DNA of 49,026 nt from Acidovorax sp. CF316 (GTDB taxonomy: Bacteria; Pseudomonadota; Gammaproteobacteria; Burkholderiales; Burkholderiaceae_C), in the NCBI RefSeq assembly GCF_000276605.1, contig NZ_AKJX01000138.1, positions 1-49,026 on the forward strand, read 5' to 3'. The position numbers and the translations under genes are program-made. Below, one piece after another: positions 1 to 6,716 of the stretch. The notes under the pieces were generated by a model. The model ran no database searches. It was not told where the DNA came from and worked only from the letters and a program-made list of their open reading frames with translations. Every line of letters starts with the position of its first letter. The stretch's first letter is position 1.

Positions 1-455
1 GGCGGCACGCCCGCCAATGCCATGGGCACATAGAACACCCAGCCCAGCAGCGCACCGGAGCTGGTCTGGCGCAGCGCGGTCGAGAGGTTGTAGTCCTGGC
101 TCTGGTGGTGCACCGCGTGCGCGGCCCAGAGCACGGCCGATTCGTGGCCCATGCGGTGCAGCCAGTAGTAGCAGAAGTCGTAGAACACCAGGGCCAGCAG
201 CCAGCCCGGCACACTCAGCCAGAAGGCATCATTGCGCCACAGCGCCACATGCTCGAACACGGCGGTGTAGATGCCGATGCGCAACAGCCGCGTGAACACC
301 GCGCTGGTCTGGCTCAGCATCCCGAGGCTGATGCTGCTGATGGCATCGGCCATGCGGTAGGTCACGCGCTGGCGCTTGTAGCCCACCGCCAGCTCGATGG
401 CGATCAGAACGAAGAAGACGGGTGTGGCAAGGACGATGATCTGGCTGGGGCTCAT
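1..455 (-). CDS. sterol desaturase / fatty acid hydroxylase family protein, 3' end cut by window edge
   Basis: The frame is open from an ATG at 455 to the window edge, so about 151 N-terminal residues are visible and the C terminus is missing. The N terminus starts MSPSQIIVLATP and carries hydrophobic membrane segments. About residue 109 there is HRMGH, followed some ten residues later by HAVHH. These are the first two histidine clusters (HxxxH and HxxHH) that bind the di-iron centre in integral-membrane sterol desaturases and fatty acid hydroxylases. The third cluster should lie beyond the window. The substrate cannot be told from this part. It is followed upstream by a D-threonine-aldolase-like gene on the same strand, 36 bases away. 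Confidence 0.85.
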   Translation of the reverse strand, partial: MSPSQIIVLATPVFFVLIAIELAVGYKRQRVTYRMADAISSISLGMLSQTSAVFTRLLRIGIYTAVFEHVALWRNDAFWLSVPGWLLALVFYDFCYYWLHRMGHESAVLWAAHAVHHQSQDYNLSTALRQTSSGALLGWVFYVPMALAGVP

Positions 456-491
456 GGGGCGAATGCAGTGTTTCGCCGATTCTTGCCCCAA

Positions 492-1664
492 TCAGGTCAG
501 CGCGCCTCTGGCATCAACCCTGATGATGCGTTCCACCGTGCCCAGGGCCAGCCCGCCGCGCACACCGATCAGGTAGTCGTGCAGGTTCACCGTGGGGTCG
601 CAGTGGCCAGGGATGAGCCACAGCATGCGGCCCAGGGCCGGCAGCCGCGCCTTGGGCGATTCGGTGAAGAGCAGTCCATGCTCGTCGCCGCCGTTGCCGT
701 AGCGCAGCGCGCGTTCGGGCGGCAGCATGGCCACCACGGGCAGGCCCGAGTCGATGGCGTGGCTCTTGTGCCCAGCATCGCACACCGCATGCGTGTCGCG
801 CACGGAGATCACCTGGGTCTTGATGAACAGCGCGTGCTCGAAGCTCGGCTGCGCCGGCTCGCGCTCGTTGCGCGCGTAGTCGGCATCCATGAACAGGAAG
901 GAGCCGGCCTGCAGTTCGCCATAGACCCCGCTGGCCGCCTCGTGCACCAGGGTGCCCGTGCCCGACCCGGTAACGAAGGGCACGGGAATGCCCGCTGCCT
1001 CGATGCGGTGGCGGGTGTAGGCGGCCGCTCGCACCACGCCGGCAATGGTCTCGCGCCGCTCGGCCATGCCCGGCAGGTGCTGGGCGCGGCCGTGGTAGGC
1101 CTGCAGCCCGGCAAAGCGCAGGCGGGGGGCGTGGCGCACGATGGCCTGGGCCAGCGGCACGGCCTCGTCACCCGGCGGTACTCCGCAGCGGCCCTGGCCC
1201 ACGTCGATTTCCACGAACACGTCGATGCCGGCTTCGCTGCCCGCCAGCGCCATGGCTTCGGCCAGGCGTTCGATGCCCTCGGGGTGGTCCACCGCCAGCG
1301 CCAGGCGCCCGCCGCGTGCCGCCAGCTGAGCGGCCAGCCGTGCCACGCGCAGCAGCTTGGGGCCGGCCACGACCTGGTTGCTGATGTAGATGTCGTTCAC
1401 GCCGCCAGCGGCCAGGGCTTCGGCCTCGGCCACCTTCTGCACGCACACGCCCTGGGCGCCGGCCTGTTGCATGAGCAGGGCGAGCTCGGCGCTCTTGTGC
1501 ATCTTGGCGTGCGGGCGCCAGCGCACCCGGTGCTTGCGCGCGAACTCGGCCATGCGCTGGATGTTGCGCTCCATCGCGTCGAGGTCCACCACCAGCGCCG
1601 GGGTGTCGATCAGGTCCACCCGCATGCCGATGCTGGCCCGCAGGGCTTCAGGTAAAGGTTTCAT
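492..1664 (-). CDS. DSD1-family PLP enzyme, D-threonine aldolase type
   Basis: A 390-residue fold-type III (alanine racemase-like) PLP enzyme of the D-threonine aldolase / D-serine dehydratase family. PHAKMHK at residues 51-57 contains the likely PLP lysine, K54. Near the C terminus is PGHCDPTVNLHD, with H354 and D356. In this family D-threonine aldolases bind their divalent metal with a His-x-Asp pair, whereas D-serine dehydratases use His-x-Cys. The H354/D356 spacing therefore favours cleavage of D-threonine or other D-3-hydroxy amino acids to glycine plus an aldehyde. The ATG at 1664 overlaps the end of the upstream phosphatase gene by 17 bases, so translation is probably coupled. Family membership is secure; the exact substrate is inferred. 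Confidence 0.85.
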   Translation of the reverse strand: MKPLPEALRASIGMRVDLIDTPALVVDLDAMERNIQRMAEFARKHRVRWRPHAKMHKSAELALLMQQAGAQGVCVQKVAEAEALAAGGVNDIYISNQVVAGPKLLRVARLAAQLAARGGRLALAVDHPEGIERLAEAMALAGSEAGIDVFVEIDVGQGRCGVPPGDEAVPLAQAIVRHAPRLRFAGLQAYHGRAQHLPGMAERRETIAGVVRAAAYTRHRIEAAGIPVPFVTGSGTGTLVHEAASGVYGELQAGSFLFMDADYARNEREPAQPSFEHALFIKTQVISVRDTHAVCDAGHKSHAIDSGLPVVAMLPPERALRYGNGGDEHGLLFTESPKARLPALGRMLWLIPGHCDPTVNLHDYLIGVRGGLALGTVERIIRVDARGALT

Positions 1665-2286
1665 CGCGGGCCGCGTTGTCCAGGTGTTGGGTATCGGCCC
1701 AACCGACCAGCGTCAAGCCGTCGGGGGTCCACAGCAGGCGGTTGATGGCCGCGTTGGACAGCTGCCAGGTGCGCGGCGCCTGGATCTCCTGGCGCGTGGC
1801 CAGGCGGTAGAGCACGTCGAGCACGCCACCGTGCGCCACCATCAGCACCTGCTCGCCGGGGTGCCTTTCCGCCAGCGCGAACACCGTGCGCTCGATGCGC
1901 TCACGCAGCATCACCAGCGACTCCCCGCCCTCGGGCGTGTAGTGCGGGTCGCGCTTGCGCCAGCGCCGTGCGTCCTCGGGCAGCTCGGCCTCGATCTCGG
2001 CGAAGGTGCGGCCCTGGAAGTGGCCGAAGCTGCGCTCGCGCAGCCCGGTCTCGGGCGTGATGGGCGCGCCTGTGGCGTCGGCCACGGCCTGGGCCGTGGC
2101 AAAGGCGCGCTGCAGGTCGCTGGCGTAGATGGCGTTGATGGCCTCGCCGGCCAGCGCCTGCGCCAGTTGCCGGGCCTGCCACTGGCCGGTCTCGTTCAGG
2201 GGAATGTCCAGGTGGCCCTGGATGCGGGTGTCGACGTTCCAGGCAGTTTCGCCATGGCGTACGGCAATGATGCGGGTGGCTTGCAT
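1648..2286 (-). CDS. histidine phosphatase family protein (GpmB-like)
   Basis: A 212-residue histidine phosphatase of the phosphoglycerate mutase-like superfamily. The catalytic RHGE motif is at residues 9-12 (VRHGETAWN), with H10 as the phosphorylated histidine. The second catalytic histidine is in VAHGGVLD in the C-terminal half. The length and the lack of the long insertion of dPGM suggest a cofactor-independent broad phosphatase of the GpmB/CobC group, not the glycolytic mutase. It sits between a DUF4136 lipoprotein (10-base gap) and the D-threonine-aldolase-like gene (17-base overlap), all on the minus strand. The physiological substrate cannot be assigned. Confidence 0.85.
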   Translation of the reverse strand: MQATRIIAVRHGETAWNVDTRIQGHLDIPLNETGQWQARQLAQALAGEAINAIYASDLQRAFATAQAVADATGAPITPETGLRERSFGHFQGRTFAEIEAELPEDARRWRKRDPHYTPEGGESLVMLRERIERTVFALAERHPGEQVLMVAHGGVLDVLYRLATRQEIQAPRTWQLSNAAINRLLWTPDGLTLVGWADTQHLDNAARDETFT

Positions 2287-2296
2287 TCAGGTGGGA

Positions 2297-2923
2297 TCAG
2301 GGTGGGGGCGGCAAGGGAATGCGCACCTGGCGGGGTCCGCCGGAGGGTTTGGGAAAGCCGGTGAGCGCCGCGTCGAAGAGGATGCCGAACACGGCGGGGT
2401 CGGCCACCCAGATGTCCTCGTGCACGGCCGAGGTTTCGTAGACGCTGGCCTGCGTGGTCGCATCGCGCATCACCAGGCTCACCGCACGGCGGTGCAACGG
2501 CGTGGGCTCACCCATGCGCCACAGTCCGCCAACGCCCCAGCCGCGGCCATGCCATCCGGCATAGCCCCAGCCGCCATAGGCTCGGTAGGGGCCGTAGAAC
2601 CCATAAGGCCCGTAGGGCCAGTACGGGTCGTAGCGCGGCACGGTGCCGGCCTGCACGCCGATCTGCACCAGCAGCCGCGGCGCGGCATCGTCCCGCCGCA
2701 GGCCGGCGCGGGACAGCGATTGTTCGGCCAGGGCGGCGATGGCGTCGAACGCCGGGGTCTGCTGCGAGGGCAGGCGCTCGATGCGGTAGGTGGCCGGGCT
2801 GGGCACGGCCGCCAGGGTGGAGAAGCTCTGAACCTGGCCTTCCACCACGCGGGTGGTGCTGCAGCCGGCCAGGGTGGCTGCAGCGGCGCAGAGCAGCAAT
2901 GCGGGAATCCAGCGACGGGTCAT
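2297..2923 (-). CDS. DUF4136 domain-containing lipoprotein
   Basis: A 208-residue predicted lipoprotein. The chosen start MTRRWIPALLL has a GGGAG ribosome site 8 bases upstream. It leads into a signal peptide ending in the lipobox LAGC, so the mature protein would be acylated on that Cys and held in the envelope. The body has DUF4136 features (a QSFSTLAAVP-like strand and an RIERLPSQQ segment). It also has a central Tyr/Gly/Trp-rich low-complexity stretch (PYWPYGPYGFYGPYRAYGG), followed by a segment ending in HEDIWVADPAVF. A longer in-frame start exists but would bury the lipobox. Function is unknown. The gene lies between ttcA and the histidine phosphatase. Confidence 0.8.
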   Translation of the reverse strand: MTRRWIPALLLCAAAATLAGCSTTRVVEGQVQSFSTLAAVPSPATYRIERLPSQQTPAFDAIAALAEQSLSRAGLRRDDAAPRLLVQIGVQAGTVPRYDPYWPYGPYGFYGPYRAYGGWGYAGWHGRGWGVGGLWRMGEPTPLHRRAVSLVMRDATTQASVYETSAVHEDIWVADPAVFGILFDAALTGFPKPSGGPRQVRIPLPPPP

Positions 2924-2978
2924 AGGTGTCTCCCAGGATGGGTCAATCCACCTTGGAGTGTGTTCCTGCCGCCGCAGT

Positions 2979-3965
2979 TCACGACAGCTGCACCACCTGC
3001 ACACCTGGTAACGAGGTGGCTGGCGCCGAAAACTCTTCCTTGTCGAAGGCCTTGTCGCCGTGCTCGCTGGCGACGCCGGTGGCGCGCGCGTTCTTGAAGT
3101 CGTACTGGCTGCCGTCCAGCAGGTGCGAGGGCACCACGTTCTGCAGCGCGTTGAACATGTTCTCCACGCGGCCGGGGAACTTCTTCTCCCACTCGCGCAG
3201 CATTTCGCCCACCTGCTTGCGCTGCAGGTTCTCCTGGCTGCCGCACAGGTTGCAGGGGATGATGGGGAAATTGCGCTGCGCGGCCCAGCGCGTGGTGTCC
3301 TTCTCGGTCACGTAGGCCAGGGGGCGGATCACCACGTGGCGGCCATCGTCGCTGACCAGCTTCGGCGGCATGCTCTTCATCTTGCCGCCGAAGAACATGT
3401 TGAGCAGCAGGGTCTGCAAAATGTCGTCGCGGTGGTGGCCCAGCGCGATCTTGGTGCAGCCCAGCTCGTCGGCCACGCGGTACAGGATGCCCCGGCGCAG
3501 GCGGCTGCACAGGCTGCAGGTGGTCTTGCCCTCGGGGATCAGGCGCTTGACGATGCTGTAGGTGTCCTCGTTCTCGATATGGAAGGGCACGCCCGTGCTC
3601 GCCAGGTACTCGGGCAGCACATGCTCGGGAAAGCCGGGCTGCTTCTGGTCCAGGTTCACGGCCACCAGGTCGAAATGGATGGGGGCACGCGCCTTGAGCT
3701 TCTGCAGGATGTCCAGGAGGGCATAGCTGTCCTTGCCGCCGGACATGCAGACCATGACCTTGTCGCCTTCTTCGATCATGTTGAAGTCGACGATGGCCTT
3801 GCCCACCTCGCGGCACAGGCGCTTTTCGAGCTTGTGGGCCTCGCGTTCGATCTTCAGGCGCGCAGGGCCCGATGCAGCCGCGGCCGCATCGGCGCCGGTG
3901 TCTGCCAGTTCGGGGGGCTCGGCGGTCCAGCCGGCCCGTTGGGGTTCGTTCATCACTGCGCTCAT
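2979..3965 (-). CDS. ttcA: tRNA 2-thiocytidine(32) synthetase TtcA
   Basis: A 328-residue TtcA, which thiolates cytidine 32 in certain tRNAs using an Fe-S cluster and ATP. The PP-loop SGGKDS is at residues 75-80. Two CxxC motifs follow, CSLC (in [12 protein letters not shown]) and CNLC (in [11 protein letters not shown]), matching the conserved cysteines that hold the cluster. The start MSAVMNEPQ at 3965 is preferred over an in-frame ATG 20 codons upstream, because the extra residues look like random high-GC translation. Its neighbour upstream is a small HTH-like gene 165 bases away. The window also contains an unusual tRNA cluster, but no functional link is implied. Confidence 0.95.
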   Translation of the reverse strand: MSAVMNEPQRAGWTAEPPELADTGADAAAAASGPARLKIEREAHKLEKRLCREVGKAIVDFNMIEEGDKVMVCMSGGKDSYALLDILQKLKARAPIHFDLVAVNLDQKQPGFPEHVLPEYLASTGVPFHIENEDTYSIVKRLIPEGKTTCSLCSRLRRGILYRVADELGCTKIALGHHRDDILQTLLLNMFFGGKMKSMPPKLVSDDGRHVVIRPLAYVTEKDTTRWAAQRNFPIIPCNLCGSQENLQRKQVGEMLREWEKKFPGRVENMFNALQNVVPSHLLDGSQYDFKNARATGVASEHGDKAFDKEEFSAPATSLPGVQVVQLS

Positions 3966-4130
3966 GGAAGGGACTCTGGGGTCTGGTGAAAGCGGTGGCC
4001 ACCGGCGCCCGGATCGGGGGCGCACGCTTTGGGGCCAAAAAAGACGGAAATAGCCCCCAATTGTCGGTGAAACCGCCCGCCCATGGGCTGGGGCGGGCTC
4101 TCCAGTGCGAACGGGGCCTCGCCTGGAGCG

Positions 4131-4547
4131 CTATTTTCCCGCTTCCGGGGCCCCGCCGCCAGGGGCCGCACCCGCTTCGGGCCCGGCCCGCTCGGCCAGC
4201 CACAGCCGCAGGTCGCGCTTGCCCTGGGCATTGGCCTGGCGCCATGCCTCGCGTGCCAGTGCCAGGAAGCGCTCCTCGGCAGGGTCGGGGTGCTCGGTGG
4301 CATGTTCGGCGTCGAGCCAGCCGAGCTCCATCTGCGCGTGGCGCTCGATCTGGCGCGCCAGCGTGTTGCCGATGGGGCGGGAGCTCTTGATCTGGCTCCA
4401 CATGCTCGGGGAAATCTCGAGCGATGCGGCAAAGGCCTGGTCCAGCCCCTTGGCCGGCTTGCCGGCAGCGATCTGCTGTTCGAGGAAAAGGCGGTGCAGC
4501 GCCAGCACGTTGGTGCGGCGCAGGACGGTGAGAGGAGGGAGGGTCAC
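4131..4547 (-). CDS. small helix-turn-helix-like protein of unknown function
   Basis: A 138-residue protein with a GTG start at 4547. The middle (residues about 35-65, FAASLEISPSMWSQIKSS) reads like an XRE/lambda-repressor helix-turn-helix: a helix, a short turn with ISPS, then a recognition helix with MWSQIK. A C-terminal helix and an Ala/Gly/Pro-rich tail follow. No Shine-Dalgarno site is evident before the GTG, so the start is uncertain. It is upstream of ttcA on the same strand and divergent from the promoter at 4590-4618. It may be a regulator, but its target is unknown. Confidence 0.6.
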   Translation of the reverse strand: MTLPPLTVLRRTNVLALHRLFLEQQIAAGKPAKGLDQAFAASLEISPSMWSQIKSSRPIGNTLARQIERHAQMELGWLDAEHATEHPDPAEERFLALAREAWRQANAQGKRDLRLWLAERAGPEAGAAPGGGAPEAGK

Positions 4548-4589
4548 AAGGAAAAAAACAACAAACGCGAAAAAAGATTGTGCCGGGTG

Positions 4590-4618
4590 TTGACCGCAGC
4601 GTAAAGACTATTTACATT
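4590..4618 (+). promoter_or_regulatory. candidate sigma-70 promoter
   Basis: TTGACC (4590-4595) is followed by a 17-base spacer and TACATT (4613-4618), a fair match to sigma-70 -35 and -10 boxes. It points into the otherwise gene-poor interval 4548-5363, where the first downstream strong terminator is at 4967-4999. Transcription would start near 4625. Confidence 0.45.
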
Positions 4619-4637
4619 CTCCATCCATCAGGACAGC

Positions 4638-4931
4638 TTGTCCTTTTCACTACCAAGCACCCAACCACCTTTTCGCCGAAAGCCCACCGTGAACGCCGCC
4701 CGCACCGCCATCCTCCGCCGCCCCTGCCAGGGCGCCGTGGCCGTGCGCGGGTCGTCGCTGTTCCATGCGCATTCGGCCTCCATGCCATCCCTGGCCAAAC
4801 GACTGGCATCGCAGCAGCGCATGGCGTCCAGTGCGTATTTGCAGGGCAATGGCAACCAGCCGCAGTGGCTGGGCAATGGTTTCGAGGATACCGCTCCACC
4901 ACCGGGCGGAGGTTGCAACGCAAGGCAGTAG
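4638..4931 (+). CDS. candidate small protein, unrecognised
   Basis: An open frame of 97 codons from a TTG at 4638, or 80 codons from a GTG at 4689. It is placed exactly between a sigma-70-like promoter (4590-4618) and a strong intrinsic terminator (4967-4999). The stop is 35 bases before the terminator stem. The product is basic and Ser/Ala-rich, with a Gly/Pro-rich end (NGFEDTAPPPGGGCNARQ); I recognise no domain. Neither start has a convincing ribosome site; an AGGA sits only 4 bases before the TTG. The transcript could equally be a non-coding RNA of about 375 bases. Confidence 0.3.
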   Translation: MSFSLPSTQPPFRRKPTVNAARTAILRRPCQGAVAVRGSSLFHAHSASMPSLAKRLASQQRMASSAYLQGNGNQPQWLGNGFEDTAPPPGGGCNARQ

Positions 4932-4966
4932 CCCCAGAGCGTTCTCCCTCCCGATCTCTCCAGCAG

Positions 4967-4999
4967 AGGCCCGGCAACCAGGTGGTTCCGGGCCTTTTT
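4967..4999 (+). terminator. intrinsic terminator
   Basis: GGCCCGG (4968-4974) pairs with CCGGGCC (4988-4994). The inner AACCA/TGGTT arms extend the stem to about 12 base pairs, and five T follow at once. This is a textbook Rho-independent terminator on the plus strand, with no recognised gene upstream of it. Confidence 0.75.
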
Positions 5000-5091
5000 C
5001 ATTGCCGCTTTCCTTTCCACCTTTTTCGCAGCGCTTGCGCTGCCCCCAGGGCATCGACCCACCGGGGACCTCCGTTCCTTAACAGTTTGCT

Positions 5092-5237
5092 GCAGGCGGC
5101 CACGCTCCACCGGAGCCGTGGCCGGCCTGCCCATCGAAAGCAGAGAGGCCGGCGTGCGACGCACCCCCAAGCCTCTCTCCATTTCGGGTGTGCCTTTGCT
5201 TTCACCGCCGGACCCGGCCGCATGCGCGGCCCGGCGG
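5092..5237. other. gene-free stretch with three consecutive strong hairpins
   Basis: Within the 816-base gap 4548-5363, no convincing gene follows the terminator at 4999. Three stem-loops stand in a row. The first is 5092-5130: GCAGGC and GGCCACG arms closing on GGCCTGC, with an inner CTCC/GGAG stem. The second is 5142-5178: AGAGAGGC with GCCTCTCT, enclosing GCGT/ACGC. The third is 5205-5237: CCGCCGG with CCGGCGG, enclosing GCCGC/GCGGC. None is followed by a T-run, so they are not simple terminators. They may be part of a structured RNA or of the leader of the tRNA cluster. I see nothing clear in 5238-5363. Confidence 0.4.
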
Positions 5238-5363
5238 GATGTGCTGGGATTGATCACCCAGTGCAGCGACGTGCATGCGCGGTTTCATCGGAGCCGCGGT
5301 CGCGTGAAGACACAACCGAAATGGAGATGCGCTCCGGCAGGAGTGCCCGATATTTCGCTTTCT

Positions 5364-5439
5364 ACGCGTGTAGCTCAACTGGCAGAGCACCGGCCTCCAA
5401 ATCCGACGGTTGAGGGTTCGACTCCTTCCGCGCGTGCCA
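5364..5439 (+). tRNA. tRNA-Trp (CCA), divergent anticodon stem
   Basis: A 76-base cloverleaf. The acceptor arms ACGCGTG/CGCGCGT pair with one wobble. The D arm is GCTC/GAGC, the anticodon loop is CTCCAAA with anticodon CCA at 5397-5399, and the T arm GAGGG/CCTTC has a normal TTCGACT loop. Discriminator G and an encoded CCA end at 5439. Oddly, the anticodon stem CCGGC/TCCGA has mismatches at the top and bottom pairs (27-43 C/A and 31-39 C/T). It is therefore unlike canonical proteobacterial tRNA-Trp, and it is probably not the main housekeeping copy, which usually lies near the secE/rplK region. Confidence 0.8.
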
Positions 5440-5447
5440 ATCTTTTT

Positions 5448-5463
5448 CCTGGCCATGGCCAGG
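5448..5463. repeat. 16-base perfect palindrome between tRNA genes
   Basis: CCTGGCCATGGCCAGG is a perfect palindrome. It starts 9 bases after tRNA-Trp and ends 4 bases before the tRNA-like gene at 5467. It could be a processing hairpin or a protein-binding site, or it could arise by chance in GC-rich DNA. Confidence 0.5.
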
Positions 5464-5466
5464 CAT

Positions 5467-5544
5467 GCCGTAGCAGCCCTGTCGGATTGGGGCGCCTGGT
5501 CTTCGTGCCGGGGATTGCAGGTTCGACTCCTGTCTGCGGCGCCC
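5467..5544 (+). tRNA. tRNA-like gene, identity undetermined, 8-base anticodon loop
   Basis: A cloverleaf can be drawn. Acceptor arms are GCCGTAG (5467-5473) and CTGCGGC (5534-5540), all seven paired with one G-T wobble. The D arm is GCCC/GGGC with GG in the loop. The T arm GCAGG/CCTGT has the standard TTCGACT loop, with discriminator G. The best anticodon stem is CCTGG (5495-5499) with CCGGG (5508-5512), which leaves an eight-base loop, TCTTCGTG, instead of seven. The anticodon cannot be read with confidence: TTC or TCG are possible, with C or U before it. The 3' end is encoded as CCC, not CCA. It may be a decayed tRNA, an unusual decoder, or a non-translating tRNA-like RNA. Confidence 0.55.
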
Positions 5545-5570
5545 TCCCTTTCCCCCTTTTTTCCTTCTGT

Positions 5571-5645
5571 TGACCGGTCGCCAAGTGGTAAGGCAGCGGA
5601 TTTTGATTCCGCCATTCGGAGGTTCGATCCCTCCCCGGTCTGCCC
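5571..5645 (+). tRNA. tRNA-Gln (TTG)
   Basis: A cloverleaf with acceptor TGACCGG/CCGGTCT. The D arm GCC/GGC has loop AAGTGGTAA. The anticodon stem GCGGA/TCCGC is perfectly paired around TTTTGAT, with anticodon TTG at 5603-5605, and the T arm is GGAGG/CCTCC with TTCGATC. The 5-7 pattern of D and anticodon arms matches tRNA-Gln. Two oddities: base pair 1-72 is T/T where tRNA-Gln normally has U-A, and the encoded end is GCCC, so a CCA end would need repair by the CCA-adding enzyme (cca is at 30228-31469). Confidence 0.85.
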
Positions 5646-5703
5646 CCTTTCCTCAACCCACCTACCCCATTCCATCCATCCAATCACCCTTCAGGAGACC
5701 ACC

Positions 5704-5889
5704 ATGGCCATCCAGCATTCCTTTTCCCCTGGCGTCCAGCGGCGCCGTGCCGGCCTTGCCGGCTGGCTGGCCCGCCTGGCATCCATGCGTGCCCGGCTGC
5801 CCGTTGCGGCCGTCCGCGCTGCTCCTGCCGCCCGCAGGCTGGAGCACATGGACCTTGACCAGCGCGTGCGCGAGGTCGGCGAGTGGTAG
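5704..5889 (+). CDS. small basic protein, unrecognised
   Basis: A 61-residue protein that starts 58 bases after the tRNA-Gln-like gene. An AGGAG ribosome site lies a few bases before the ATG at 5704, which supports real translation. The middle is Arg/Ala/Leu-rich (WLARLASMRARLPVAAV) and could form an amphipathic helix. The C terminus is acidic-basic mixed (LDQRVREVGEW). I recognise no family with certainty; the size and the closing REVGEW resemble short DUF1127-like basic proteins only loosely. The following 167 bases up to the HNH gene hold nothing I can name. Confidence 0.55.
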   Translation: MAIQHSFSPGVQRRRAGLAGWLARLASMRARLPVAAVRAAPAARRLEHMDLDQRVREVGEW

Positions 5890-6056
5890 CGGCGTGCGCG
5901 CTCGTGCGCCCGCTGCCTGCACCACCGCATCCACCAGGGCCTCCATCGATTGCCGATGGACGGCCCCATCTGCCATTGACTGACTGTTGTTGAAACGGGG
6001 CGTGCGCTTGGCTGGGCGGCTGCGCCCTCTATTGCCAAGCAAGAAAGGAAGCACCC

Positions 6057-6665
6057 ATGCCCCGCACCGAACCCGAAACCCTTTACCGAAAGCCCCAGGC
6101 GCCCGCGCCCCGCGTGCTGCAGCTGGACCTGCAGGGCACGCCCCAGTCGTGGATGCCGCTCGAGCAGGCCGCCGTGCACTACGCCAGCGGTGCCATCGCC
6201 TGGGATGCCGGCCTCGAAGCCCTGGCCACATTGCGTGGCGGGCACAACGCGGCGACGGGCCGGCAGTCGGTGCTTCAGATCGCGCCCATCATCGCCCTGC
6301 GCGGCGTGTCCCGGGTCAACCTCTTTGACGTGGTGCCCGGGCTCACCAAGCGCCGCCTGCTGCGTCGCGACCGCCATACCTGCGCCTACTGTGGCGGTGT
6401 TTTCGGCGAAGAGGTGCTGCAGTGCGAGCACATCGTGCCGCAGTCGCGCGGCGGCGCCACCTCGTGGACCAACCTCGTGGCGGCCTGTGCTGGCTGCAAT
6501 GGCTACAAGGCCGACCGCCTGCCCGAGGAGGCCGGCATGCGCCTCTTGTACCTGCCCTACGTGCCCAGCCGCTACGAGTCCTTCCTGCTCGACGGGCGCA
6601 ACGTGCGCGCGGACGTGCACGAATGGCTGGCGAAGAGGCTGCCCCGCAACTCCAGGCTCCATTGA
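6057..6665 (+). CDS. HNH endonuclease family protein
   Basis: A 202-residue protein with a C-terminal HNH nuclease fold. The first zinc pair is CAYC at 109-112, the core CEHIVPQSRGG has H125, an Asn lies at about 139 (TSWTNLV), and the second pair ACAGC is at 143-147. The N-terminal 100 residues are typical of the stand-alone HNH proteins found in single copy in many beta- and gammaproteobacteria, whose role is unknown. The ATG at 6057 has an AAAGGAAG ribosome site. No methylase, toxin partner or phage gene is adjacent, so restriction or mobility roles are not supported. Confidence 0.9.
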   Translation: MPRTEPETLYRKPQAPAPRVLQLDLQGTPQSWMPLEQAAVHYASGAIAWDAGLEALATLRGGHNAATGRQSVLQIAPIIALRGVSRVNLFDVVPGLTKRRLLRRDRHTCAYCGGVFGEEVLQCEHIVPQSRGGATSWTNLVAACAGCNGYKADRLPEEAGMRLLYLPYVPSRYESFLLDGRNVRADVHEWLAKRLPRNSRLH

Positions 6666-6716
6666 GGAAACCTGGGGTTAGGATGGCAACTTCCAACTAC
6701 CGATGAGGGAGCTGCC

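Noticed and set aside
5118-5573. plus-strand frames across the tRNA cluster
   Set aside because: They read through three structured RNA genes and hairpins and give no recognisable protein.
6057-6665. HNH nuclease as a sign of prophage or restriction system
   Set aside because: No phage, methylase or toxin gene is adjacent, and this HNH type is a common stand-alone chromosomal gene.
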